NCBI RefSeq assembly: GCF_036173105.1 | Contig: NZ_CP108053.1 | Coordinates: 744,001-808,000 of the forward strand | Length of the DNA stretch: 64,000 bases | Source of the DNA: Streptomyces sp. NBC_00287 | GTDB taxonomy: Bacteria > Actinomycetota > Actinomycetes > Streptomycetales > Streptomycetaceae | Direction: 5' to 3' | Shown here: in pieces, positions 25,269 to 32,372 of the stretch | Position numbering within the stretch: the first letter of the stretch is position 1 | How the letters are laid out: the number at the start of each line of letters is the position of its first letter | Notes under the pieces: model-generated | Seen by the model: the letters and a program-made list of their open reading frames with translations, nothing else | Database searches by the model: none | Told to the model about the DNA's origin: nothing | Translations under genes and position numbers: made by a program

Positions 25269-25595
25269 GTGTCCGATCAGCCCAGCCGCGCTCAGCAGCT
25301 GCTCGGCGATCTCGCGCCGAAGATGGTCCAGCTCACCGATGACGTGCTCTTCGGCGACGTATGGAAGCGCGAGGGCCTGTCCCCTCGTGACCGCAGCCTG
25401 GTCACCGTCGCGGTGCTCGCCGCCACGTACCGGCCGGGCCAGCTCGACAGCCATCTGAAGATCGCGCTGGAGAACGGGCTGACCAGGGACGAACTCGTCG
25501 AGGCTCTCACCCATGTGGCGTTCTACGCCGGGTGGCCCAGCGGCATGGGCGCGCTGATGCAGCTCAAGGACATCGTCGAGGACGAGAAGGCGTAG
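25269..25595 (+). CDS. Carboxymuconolactone decarboxylase-family protein
   Basis: This is a 108-residue all-helical CMD-fold protein. The start is GTG 25269 behind GAAGGAGA. The core reads LSPRDRSLVTVAVLAATYRPGQLDSHLKIALENGLTRDELVEALTHVAFYAGWP, with the His and Glu positions of the family but without the CxxC pair of the AhpD peroxidase branch. It is followed 13 bases later by a cupin gene, a frequent pairing. Despite the nearby PcaR-like regulator it is the short stand-alone type, not the PcaC enzyme fused to a lactonase. The actual reaction is unknown. Confidence 0.87.
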   Translation: MSDQPSRAQQLLGDLAPKMVQLTDDVLFGDVWKREGLSPRDRSLVTVAVLAATYRPGQLDSHLKIALENGLTRDELVEALTHVAFYAGWPSGMGALMQLKDIVEDEKA

Positions 25596-25608
25596 GGAGG
25601 CCACGGAC

Positions 25609-26028
25609 ATGGAACTCCTCGCGCGGAGCGCCACCGGCAAGGCCCCGGCGGAGCGGTTCACCGGCGATGTCTGGCTGACCGTGCTCACCGACGGGCAGGC
25701 ACCGTCCCTGCTGACCGCCGCCCTCGTGCGGTTCACGCCGTGTGCCCGCACCGCCTGGCACCGGCACGCCCTGGGTCAGACGCTGCACGTCACCGAGGGC
25801 GTCGGCCTGGTGGCGACACGGGACGGCGCGGTCATCGTGATGCGGCCGGGCGACACCGTCTTCACCCCGCCGGGCGAATGGCACTGGCACGGCGCAGCTC
25901 CCGACCACTTCATGGCTCACCTGGCGATGGCGCAGGGCACCGGCGATCCGGAGGCCCCCGCCGTCGAGTGGGGTGAGCACGTCACGGACGACGAGTACCG
26001 CGTGGTGGCCACGCAGGCGGCGGTCTGA
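25609..26028 (+). CDS. Cupin-domain protein
   Basis: This 139-residue protein has a single conserved cupin barrel. Motif 1 is TAWHRHALGQTLHVTEG, giving the metal-binding His-x-His and a downstream His, and motif 2 is PGDTVFTPPGEWHWHGAAP. The start has GGGAGG eight to ten bases upstream. It belongs to the CMD/cupin pair cassette, which is usually linked to reactive small-molecule or quinone handling; the metal and substrate are not known. It is the last intact gene before a short stretch of broken coding sequence. Confidence 0.86.
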   Translation: MELLARSATGKAPAERFTGDVWLTVLTDGQAPSLLTAALVRFTPCARTAWHRHALGQTLHVTEGVGLVATRDGAVIVMRPGDTVFTPPGEWHWHGAAPDHFMAHLAMAQGTGDPEAPAVEWGEHVTDDEYRVVATQAAV

Positions 26029-26047
26029 CGGACGTAGTAGTCAATTG

Positions 26048-26107
26048 ATGGTCAACGGCGAGCGGCACACCGTCACGGTCGACAACCGGACCTCGCTGCT
26101 GGACCTT
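26048..26107 (+). pseudogene. CoxS-like [2Fe-2S] subunit, N-terminal scrap
   Basis: Twenty codons starting at ATG 26048 encode MVNGERHTVTVDNRTSLLDL, the standard opening of the small iron-sulfur subunit of xanthine dehydrogenase/CO dehydrogenase-like enzymes. The cysteine motifs that should follow are missing. In another frame the next 60 bases encode KETAISLTTEIIAHTNHG, apparently the tail of a different gene. This looks like a deletion junction. Confidence 0.6.
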
Positions 26108-26203
26108 CGAGGTATCCCAAGGAGACGGCCATCTCCCTCACCACCGAGATCATCGCCCACACGAACCACGGCGCTGGTTCCATCCACCGGACGTGACGCG
26201 GGC

Positions 26204-26251
26204 TGGTTTCGGCCGAACCAGCCCGGCACCCTTCCCTGCTGGTTTAGACCA
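26204..26251. promoter_or_regulatory. dre-like GntR operator and adjacent inverted repeat
   Basis: TGGTTTAGACCA at 26240-26251 matches the 12-base DasR-type core TGGTCTAGACCA at eleven positions. Just upstream is a longer inverted repeat with arms CGGGCTGGTT and AACCAGCCCG around TCGGCCG, roughly 26201-26227. Both lie in the 70-115 bases before the GntR gene start, consistent with autoregulation. Confidence 0.55.
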
Positions 26252-26316
26252 ATGCTAGATCTGGTGGCGCAATGAGTCGACATGGCTACGGCACGTCACC
26301 AACAGGAGGGCGCGGC

Positions 26317-27060
26317 ATGGCCCGCACCACCCCGCACGACCACCCGCTCACCGAGGCACAGCCCCTCTACTGGCGCATCGCGACGCAGTTGCTCGGCGAG
26401 CTGAGCGACGGCACGATCCCGCCCGGCGAACGGCTGCCGGGCGAACGGCACTTGGCGCGGCAATACGGGGTCAGCAGGGAGACCGTACGGCAGGCGCTGG
26501 AGGTGCTGCGGCACGACGGCCTGGTCGCCACCGACCGGCGCGGCAGCCACGCCACGCTGCCCGGGCTGCCGGTCGAGAACCCCGCGGCGCTCACCTTCCC
26601 GGTCGGCGCCCGGGCCGCCGATCCCGGCGCCGTCGACCGCACGACGGTGACCTGGGAGACTCCCCCGCCGGGCCACGCCGAGGCCCTGGGCCTCGCCCCG
26701 CACCGCCGCACCCTCGTGCACCGCTACGAGTCCGCGGGCGCCGACGGACGCGGCCACCGTACGGCCGTCACGTCGTTCTCCGCCGTCGCACTGGCCGAGG
26801 TCCAGGAACTGGCCCGCTACCGGGACCGCGCCGACGGCTCCACCTCGGCCCAACTCCGCCGCGCCTACGACTGGATGCGCAAGGCGGGTCTGACCCTGCA
26901 TCACCGGGACTCCATCACCCCGCTCGCGGGCGCACCGTCGGTACGGGTCACGCGATGCGTGCACGACCAGTACGCCCGCCCACTGGAGATCACCGAACTG
27001 GTCGTTGACGCCCGACAGGACGCACTGGTCTACGAGTTCACCCTGCCGGCGGCAGTCTGA
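26317..27060 (+). CDS. GntR-family regulator, HutC/DasR type
   Basis: This 247-residue regulator starts at ATG 26317, six bases after AGGAGGG; the longer frame to 26272 is not favoured. The winged helix is LSDGTIPPGERLPGERHLARQYGVSRETVRQALEVLRHDGLV, followed by a UTRA-like ligand domain (about 95-245) containing ETPPPGHAEALGLAPHRRTLVHRYESA and DRDSITPLAGAPSVRVTRCV-type sequence. DasR-type regulators sense phosphorylated amino sugars; the ligand here is not known, and no sugar genes are adjacent. A dre-like palindrome lies upstream. It converges on the methyltransferase gene. Confidence 0.87.
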   Translation: MARTTPHDHPLTEAQPLYWRIATQLLGELSDGTIPPGERLPGERHLARQYGVSRETVRQALEVLRHDGLVATDRRGSHATLPGLPVENPAALTFPVGARAADPGAVDRTTVTWETPPPGHAEALGLAPHRRTLVHRYESAGADGRGHRTAVTSFSAVALAEVQELARYRDRADGSTSAQLRRAYDWMRKAGLTLHHRDSITPLAGAPSVRVTRCVHDQYARPLEITELVVDARQDALVYEFTLPAAV

Positions 27061-27074
27061 AGGCGCCCGCTTCC

Positions 27075-27118
27075 GAGGGCAACGCCCGGATCACGGCGGA
27101 GATCTGGGTGTTGCCCTC
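27075..27118. terminator. Bidirectional terminator between convergent genes
   Basis: Arms GAGGGCAACGCCC (27075-27087) and GGGTGTTGCCCTC (27106-27118) pair over 13 positions with one G-T wobble around an 18-base loop. The stem lies between the GntR stop and the methyltransferase stop and overlaps the latter. Confidence 0.7.
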
Positions 27119-27842
27119 AGGTCAGCCGACGCGCCACGATCATCCGGACCCGCGGACTCCCGTCCCGCCGTCGGCCGAACTCGGGAAGGGGCTCCAAGGC
27201 CACGGAGAATCCGGCGCGCTCGAGGTCCGGCACCACCTCACCCAGCCGGAACGCCCGGTAGTACATGACGAACGGCGGACGCCACACGGCATTGCGCACC
27301 CGCATCACCGCGTCGAAGCCCCACAGCATCCAGTACGCCCACGATCCCGGCCGCGGCGGAGCGACGACCGGGAAGACGAACGCCCCGCCGGGCCGCAGGA
27401 CGGAGTGCACCTGGGCGAACAGCCCCGGCAGCTCGCGCGGCAGAAAGTGCCCGAAGGCGCCGAAGCTCACCGCGAGGTCGAAGGCGGGCGCGAAGGGGAG
27501 AGCGCGGGCGTCGGCACGGACGTACGACACCGGCGGCTCGGCCTTGGGCGTGCGCTCGCGCGCGACCGCCAGCATGCCCGCGCTGAAGTCGATCCCGGCG
27601 ACATGGTGTCGGCACACGCGCGTGAGGACATCGATCCCGGCGCCCGTGCCGCAGCACAGGTCGAGACCGGCATCGAAGGGTCCCATGCGCTCCAGTGCCT
27701 CGGCGACGGCGTCGAGTACCGAGTCGGGGGTGCGGAAGGGGGTGTGGTCGAACTTCGGCGCGAGCAGGTCGTAGCCGCGTTCGACGGACGACAGCGCCTG
27801 GACGGCGAGTTCGCGCAGGGTGGGGCCTTCGGGGCTGAACAT
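27117..27842 (-). CDS. Class I SAM-dependent methyltransferase
   Basis: This is a 241-residue Rossmann methyltransferase. Motif I is LDLCCGTGAGIDVLT, motif II GIDFSAGMLAVARE, motif III-like YVRADARALPF, then VSFGAFGHF and LRPGGAFVFPV. The start at ATG 27842 leaves only five bases after the PadR stop; the longer frame to 27896 overlaps PadR. It is probably co-transcribed with padR and may methylate the same toxic small molecule that PadR senses (inference). The C-terminal region (WMLWGFDAVMRVRNAVWRPPFVMYYRAF) is membrane-leaning and could bind a hydrophobic substrate. Confidence 0.85.
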   Translation of the reverse strand: MFSPEGPTLRELAVQALSSVERGYDLLAPKFDHTPFRTPDSVLDAVAEALERMGPFDAGLDLCCGTGAGIDVLTRVCRHHVAGIDFSAGMLAVARERTPKAEPPVSYVRADARALPFAPAFDLAVSFGAFGHFLPRELPGLFAQVHSVLRPGGAFVFPVVAPPRPGSWAYWMLWGFDAVMRVRNAVWRPPFVMYYRAFRLGEVVPDLERAGFSVALEPLPEFGRRRDGSPRVRMIVARRLT

Positions 27843-27847
27843 CGGCG

Positions 27848-28411
27848 TCAGCTTAGGGGAGTTCGCTGTTTGAGGACCGTGAGAACGCGCTCGCACCAGC
27901 GCCGGTTCTCCTCCTCGTAGGCGATACCGGCCAGGAGCGTGAGGTACGGGCCGACGCGGTCCGCCTCGCGCAGATAGTCCTCCTCCGTGCGTCCGGACAG
28001 GAGCCTGTCGCGGACCCGCTCGTAGCGGGCGAGTTTGCCGAGCGCCCAGGACATGCGCTCCTCGATCAGCGCGATCGTCGGCCCGGGCTCCGAGTCGTCC
28101 ATGGCCTGAATCTTGATCATCAGTTCGTCGCGCATCGCCGCCGGGCGGCGTACCGGCGCGGCGGCGAAGGAGCCCAGCTCCTCCCGGCCCGCCTCGGTCA
28201 GCGTGAACATCCGCTTGTTGGGCCGGCGTTCCTGCTGCACCACCCGGGCCTCGATCAGACCGTCCTGCGTCAGACGCTCCAGCTCCCGGTAGAGCTGCTG
28301 CGGCGTCGAGGCCCAGAAGTTCGCGAACGACACATCGAACACCTTGGACAGCTCGTATCCCGACGCCTCCCCCTCCAGGAGGGCGGCCAGGACGGCGTAC
28401 TTCAGCGACAT
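27848..28411 (-). CDS. PadR-family regulator
   Basis: This 187-residue regulator has a winged helix at the N-terminus (KYAVLAALLEGEASGYELSKVFDVSFANFW, then QQLYRELERLTQDGLI) and a C-terminal helical dimer domain ending in YEEENRRWCERVLTVLKQ. The N-terminal residues begin directly with the domain, so the start is secure. No Shine-Dalgarno is visible; a TTGTTG/ATAATC pair 17 bases apart on the minus strand gives a very short leader. It is divergent from an NTF2-like gene and upstream of a methyltransferase. Confidence 0.88.
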   Translation of the reverse strand: MSLKYAVLAALLEGEASGYELSKVFDVSFANFWASTPQQLYRELERLTQDGLIEARVVQQERRPNKRMFTLTEAGREELGSFAAAPVRRPAAMRDELMIKIQAMDDSEPGPTIALIEERMSWALGKLARYERVRDRLLSGRTEEDYLREADRVGPYLTLLAGIAYEEENRRWCERVLTVLKQRTPLS

Positions 28412-28480
28412 ATGGACACGCTAGCAGGAGGTGATTATTCTCTTCCGCACCTACTCAACAAATTTACTATGGAGGCTGCG

Positions 28481-28879
28481 ATGCAGGCGTTCCGCGAGGC
28501 GATCGAGGCATGGGACCTCGACGCCGCCGAGGCTCTGCTGGCGGAGGACGTCGTCTTCACCAGCCCGGTGGTGTTCAAGCCGTACCCCGGCAAGGCGATC
28601 ACGGCGGCGATCCTGCGCGGGGTGGCGCGGGTCTTCGAGGACTTCCGCTATGTCCGGGAGATCAACGACGCGAACGGCCGGGACCACGCACTGGTCTTCA
28701 CCGCGCGGGTCGGCGACCGGGAGATCCAGGGCTGCGACTTCCTCCATGTCAACGAGGACGGTCTGATCGACGAGTTCACGGTGATGGTCCGTCCGCTGTC
28801 GGCGGCGCAGGCGCTGGCCGCCGCGATGGGCGCGCAGTTCGAGCAGATCGCCAAGGAGGCGGAGGCGCGTTCCGCCTGA
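28481..28879 (+). CDS. NTF2-like (SnoaL-type) protein
   Basis: This 132-residue alpha+beta cone protein belongs to the NTF2/SnoaL superfamily. Landmarks are FREAIEAWDLDAAEALLAEDVVFTSPVV, RGVARVFEDFRYV, HALVFTARVGDREIQGCDFL and GLIDEFTVMVRPLSAAQALAAAM. I chose ATG 28481, five bases after GGAGG, over ATG 28469. Homologues act as cyclases, isomerases or simple binding proteins, so no reaction can be assigned. It is divergent from padR and is its most likely target. The methyltransferase gene follows 41 bases later. Confidence 0.82.
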   Translation: MQAFREAIEAWDLDAAEALLAEDVVFTSPVVFKPYPGKAITAAILRGVARVFEDFRYVREINDANGRDHALVFTARVGDREIQGCDFLHVNEDGLIDEFTVMVRPLSAAQALAAAMGAQFEQIAKEAEARSA

Positions 28880-28920
28880 GTCCCCGCCCATTCCGCGCCA
28901 GTTCGCGGTTGGATGTCCTC

Positions 28921-29748
28921 ATGAGCACCGACGAGCACGCACGGCTGATGCGGGCCAACCAGGCGAACTGGGACGCCCGCACCCCCGTCCACCTCGCCAG
29001 CCGCTTCTACGGCCTCGACCAGGACCTCGACCCCGCCCGCTGGTTCGCCACCTTCGAATGGACGGACCTCGGCGACCTGTCCGGCCGTGATGTGCTCCAC
29101 CTCCAGTGCCATCTGGGCACCGAGACGATCGCCCTCGCCCGGCGCGGGGCCCGGGCGGTCGGCCTCGACTTCTCCGCCGCCTCCGTCGCCGCCGCCCGCG
29201 ACCTCGCCGCCAAGACGGGCGCCGACATCGGCTACGTACAGGCGAATGTGTACGACGCCGTGGAGGCCCTGGGCCGGGAGCAGTTCGACGTCGTGTACAC
29301 CGGCAAGGGCGCCCTGTGTTACCTGCCCGACCTGGACCGGTGGGCCGGTGTCGTGGCCGAACTGCTGCGCCCCGGCGGCCTGTTGTACCTCGTCGAGTTC
29401 CATCCGCTGCTGAACTCCCTCGGCCCCAAGCCCGCTCCGGGCGAGGGGCCCGAGCTGCTGCTCCGGCACGACTACCTGGGCGGCGGCGGTCCCGTGCACC
29501 GGGACGCGACGCACACCTACACGGACGGTCCGGCCGTCGAGGGCGCCACCGACAGCTTCGAGTGGATGCACGGAATAGGAGAGGTCGTCACCGCGTTGAC
29601 CCGAGCAGGACTGAGCATCCGGCGGCTCCGCGAGAGCAATGAGCTGCCGTGGCCGCGCTGGCCGCAGATGGTCCGCACGCCGTCCGGCTGGTGGCGGCTG
29701 ACCGAGCCGCGCATCCCGCTCCTGTACGGAATCCTCGCCACGCGCTGA
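28921..29748 (+). CDS. SAM-dependent methyltransferase
   Basis: This is a 275-residue class I methyltransferase with a helical cap. The N-terminus RANQANWDARTPVHLASRFYG is characteristic of a Streptomyces family, followed by motif I DVLHLQCHLGTETIALARRGARAVGLDFS, then VYTGKGALCYLPDL and LLRPGGLLYLVEFHPLL. The C-terminus EPRIPLLYGILATR fits the same family. No ribosome site is clear before ATG 28921, so it may be leaderless. The substrate is unknown. It may be part of the PadR-controlled group with the NTF2-like gene. Confidence 0.85.
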   Translation: MSTDEHARLMRANQANWDARTPVHLASRFYGLDQDLDPARWFATFEWTDLGDLSGRDVLHLQCHLGTETIALARRGARAVGLDFSAASVAAARDLAAKTGADIGYVQANVYDAVEALGREQFDVVYTGKGALCYLPDLDRWAGVVAELLRPGGLLYLVEFHPLLNSLGPKPAPGEGPELLLRHDYLGGGGPVHRDATHTYTDGPAVEGATDSFEWMHGIGEVVTALTRAGLSIRRLRESNELPWPRWPQMVRTPSGWWRLTEPRIPLLYGILATR

Positions 29749-29782
29749 ATCCCCGTGGTATCGTCCGGTTAGCACTTGTGTA

Positions 29783-29841
29783 CGCCCAGTTCTGGGCGCC
29801 GGTGCCAGTTCTCCTTCAGTTCAGCCGGTTGCTTACCGGCT
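29783..29841 (+). promoter_or_regulatory. rho: Tandem hairpins in rho leader, attenuator-like
   Basis: The 233-base region before this rho gene contains CGCCCAG-TT-CTGGGCG (29783-29798) and AGCCGGT-TGCTT-ACCGGCT (29823-29841). The second is followed by TTTCTC and so resembles an intrinsic terminator. It ends 140 bases before the start codon. Premature termination in a rho leader would suit autoregulation. Confidence 0.45.
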
Positions 29842-29981
29842 TTCTCACCACCTCGTGGCCGGCGATCCGGCCTTGTCCGAGGTTCTCCGCCGCCCGAAGG
29901 CGCCTTTGACCGCCTCGTTCCCGCGGCATCCCCTCCCTTCCGCATGTCCCATGCCGTACGTCCGTGAAAGGACCCACTCCC

Positions 29982-31109
29982 ATGACCACCACACTCGAAC
30001 CCCCAGCACAGAAGTCCACGCCCCAGACCGTCACCGGTGTGCTCGACATCGACGCGAGCGGGAAGGGCTACCTTCGCGCCGCCGACAGCCTGCTGCCCAC
30101 GTCCTCCGACCTCCAGGTCTCCCCCGCCCTGATCCGCCGCCACGGCCTGCGCAAGGGCGACCTCGTCGAAGGCCTGCGAGGCGACCGGCGGACCCTCACC
30201 GAGATCGCCCGCGTCGGCGGCCGCGCACCCGACAAGAACCGCCGGCACTTCGGCGACCTGACGCCACTGCACCCCAGCGAGCGGATCCGCCTCGAACACC
30301 CGGCGGCCGGGCTCACCGGACGCGTCGCCGACCTGATCGCACCCGTCGGCAAGGGCCAGCGCGGGCTGATCGTGGCGCCACCCAAGACCGGCAAGACGGT
30401 ACTGCTCCAGCAGATCGCCGCCGCGGTGGCCGGCAACCACCCCGAGGCCCGCCTGATGGTGGTGCTGCTCGACGAACGCCCCGAGGAAGTCACCGACATG
30501 CGGCGCTCGGTGCGCGGCGAGGTGTACGCCTCGACGTTCGACCGGGCGCCCAAGCAGCACATCGCGCTCGCCGAACTCGTCATCGAACGGGCCAAGCGTC
30601 TGGTCGAGGCGGGCGAGGACGTCGTGATCCTGCTCGACTCCCTGACCCGGCTGTGCCGGGCGCACAACAACGCGGCCGCCGCCGGTGGCCGCACCCTCAG
30701 CGGCGGCGTCGACGCCTCAGCGCTCATCGGCCCCAAGCGCTTCTTCGGCGCCGCCCGCGCGGCCGAGGAGGGCGGCTCGCTCACGATCCTCGCCACCGCC
30801 CTGGTGGAAACCGGCTCCCGCGCCGACGACTTCTACTTCGAGGAGCTCAAGAGCACCGGCAACATGGAGCTCCGCCTGAGCCGCGAACTGGCCTTCCGCC
30901 GGGTCTTCCCGGCGATCGACATCAACCCTTCCGGCACGCGCCGCGAGGAACTGCTCCTGAACGCGGCCGAGTTGACCGCAGTCCGTGGCCTGCGGCGCGC
31001 CCTGCAGAACAAGGACGGTCTGGAGACCCTGCTGGAGCGCATGCGCCAGACACCGGACAACGCCACCTTCCTGCGCCTCATCCAGCCGACGCTGCCGCAG
31101 GAGGCCTGA
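29982..31109 (+). CDS. rho: Short transcription termination factor Rho (paralogue)
   Basis: This is a 375-residue hexameric RNA helicase that terminates transcription. ATG 29982 follows GAAAGGA. A short cold-shock-type primary RNA site is at about 18-78 (VTGVLDIDASGKGYLRAADSLL). The ATPase core has the P-loop APPKTGKT (132-139), LLDERPEEVTDMRR, Walker B VVILLDSLTRL (214-224), Q-loop LSGGVDASAL (239-248) and R-loop GPKRFFGAARA. It lacks the N-terminal Rho_N helix bundle and the long Arg/Asn-rich insertion of the housekeeping actinobacterial Rho (usually above 600 residues). It is therefore probably a second, divergent copy; the main rho is presumed to lie elsewhere. Confidence 0.9.
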   Translation: MTTTLEPPAQKSTPQTVTGVLDIDASGKGYLRAADSLLPTSSDLQVSPALIRRHGLRKGDLVEGLRGDRRTLTEIARVGGRAPDKNRRHFGDLTPLHPSERIRLEHPAAGLTGRVADLIAPVGKGQRGLIVAPPKTGKTVLLQQIAAAVAGNHPEARLMVVLLDERPEEVTDMRRSVRGEVYASTFDRAPKQHIALAELVIERAKRLVEAGEDVVILLDSLTRLCRAHNNAAAAGGRTLSGGVDASALIGPKRFFGAARAAEEGGSLTILATALVETGSRADDFYFEELKSTGNMELRLSRELAFRRVFPAIDINPSGTRREELLLNAAELTAVRGLRRALQNKDGLETLLERMRQTPDNATFLRLIQPTLPQEA

Positions 31110-31193
31110 GCACACTGCGGCATCCGGGTGCTCGCACGCGACGCTCCGTCCGGGCAGCGAGGTGTGTCGGCGCGCCCTTCCTACGTTGATCAT

Positions 31194-32372
31194 ATGAAGA
31201 TCGGATTCTCTTCCCGGGTGACCGTCTCCGCCTGCGCGCTCTGTGTGACGGGCCTGCTGGGACTCGCGCCCGCCGCGGTGGCCGACCGGGATGACACAGG
31301 CCCCGGTGGGGCGGAGCGGACGGGGGTGACGGCCCTTCCGCGGGCGTCGTTGCTGCATCGCTCCGGTACGCATGTACGGCTGCGCTCCGGCGCGCCCCGG
31401 GTGCCGCGGGTCTCCGCTCTGTCGTGGGTGGTCGCCGACGCCCGCACGGGCGAGGTGCTCGCCGCGCGCGACGCGCACCGCAAACTGCCGCCCGCCAGCA
31501 CCCTCAAGACCCTCTTCGCCCTCACCGTGCTGCCCACCCTGCCCGGCGGGATCCCGCACAAGGTCGACGAGGAGGAGCTGTCGGACATCGGTCCGGGCAG
31601 CAGCCTGGTCGGGGTCGCCGAAGGACGTACCTACCGGGTCGCCGATCTGTGGCACGGGGTCTTCCTCAACTCCGGCAACGACGCCGTGCACGTCCTCGCG
31701 GGGCTGAACGGCGGCTGGCGTGCCACGGCCAAGCGAATGCAGGCCAAGGCCCGTGCGCTCGGCGCCCTCGACACCCGGGTGCTGTCGCCGGACGGCTACG
31801 ACACACCCGGCCAGGTGTCCTCGGCGTACGACCTCGCGGTGTTCGGCCGGGCGGGGCTGCGCAACAAGGAGTTCGCGCGGTACTGCGCCACCGTCGAGGC
31901 CAGGTTCCCGGGCGGCGGCGGATGGTCGTACCCCATCCGCAACACCAACCGGCTGCTGACCGGCGCCGACGGAGTCGACCCCTACCCCGGCCTGATCGGC
32001 GTCAAGAACGGCTACACCAGCAACGCCGGCCACACCCTGGTGTCCGCCGCCCGCAAGGGCGGCCGGACCCTCGTCGTCACCGTGATGAACCCTCAGTACG
32101 GCGGCGGCCTCGCCGTCTACGAGGAGGCTCGCGAGCTCTTGGACTGGGGTTTCGCCGCGGCGGCCCGGGTTGATCCCGTGGGCTCGCTGGACGCCCTGCG
32201 GGCCAAGCCCCGTCCGGGCCCGGACGTCGTGTCCGCGGCAGCCGTCGCGGCGCCCGTGGCCGAGGGTCCGGGCTGGGCGGAGGCCTGGATGGTGGCGGGT
32301 GCCGCCGGGCTCGGTGCAGGTGCCGTAGCTGTCACGCTGCGTCCCAGAAAGAGCCGCCCGGCGGAGAGTTGA
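31194..32372 (+). CDS. D-alanyl-D-alanine carboxypeptidase (penicillin-binding protein, S11)
   Basis: This is a 392-residue serine D,D-carboxypeptidase trimming peptidoglycan pentapeptides at the outer membrane face. A signal peptide runs to about residue 30. Active-site motifs are STLK (Ser102, Lys105), SGN (160-162) and KNG (271-273, in place of KTG). After a Pro/Ala-rich linker the C-terminus has one hydrophobic helix (MVAGAAGLGAGAVAVTL) and a basic tail, a membrane anchor. ATG 31194 has TACGTT six bases upstream and no ribosome site, suggesting a leaderless transcript. The last 256 bases overlap the convergent mannosyltransferase gene. Confidence 0.9.
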   Translation: MKIGFSSRVTVSACALCVTGLLGLAPAAVADRDDTGPGGAERTGVTALPRASLLHRSGTHVRLRSGAPRVPRVSALSWVVADARTGEVLAARDAHRKLPPASTLKTLFALTVLPTLPGGIPHKVDEEELSDIGPGSSLVGVAEGRTYRVADLWHGVFLNSGNDAVHVLAGLNGGWRATAKRMQAKARALGALDTRVLSPDGYDTPGQVSSAYDLAVFGRAGLRNKEFARYCATVEARFPGGGGWSYPIRNTNRLLTGADGVDPYPGLIGVKNGYTSNAGHTLVSAARKGGRTLVVTVMNPQYGGGLAVYEEARELLDWGFAAAARVDPVGSLDALRAKPRPGPDVVSAAAVAAPVAEGPGWAEAWMVAGAAGLGAGAVAVTLRPRKSRPAES

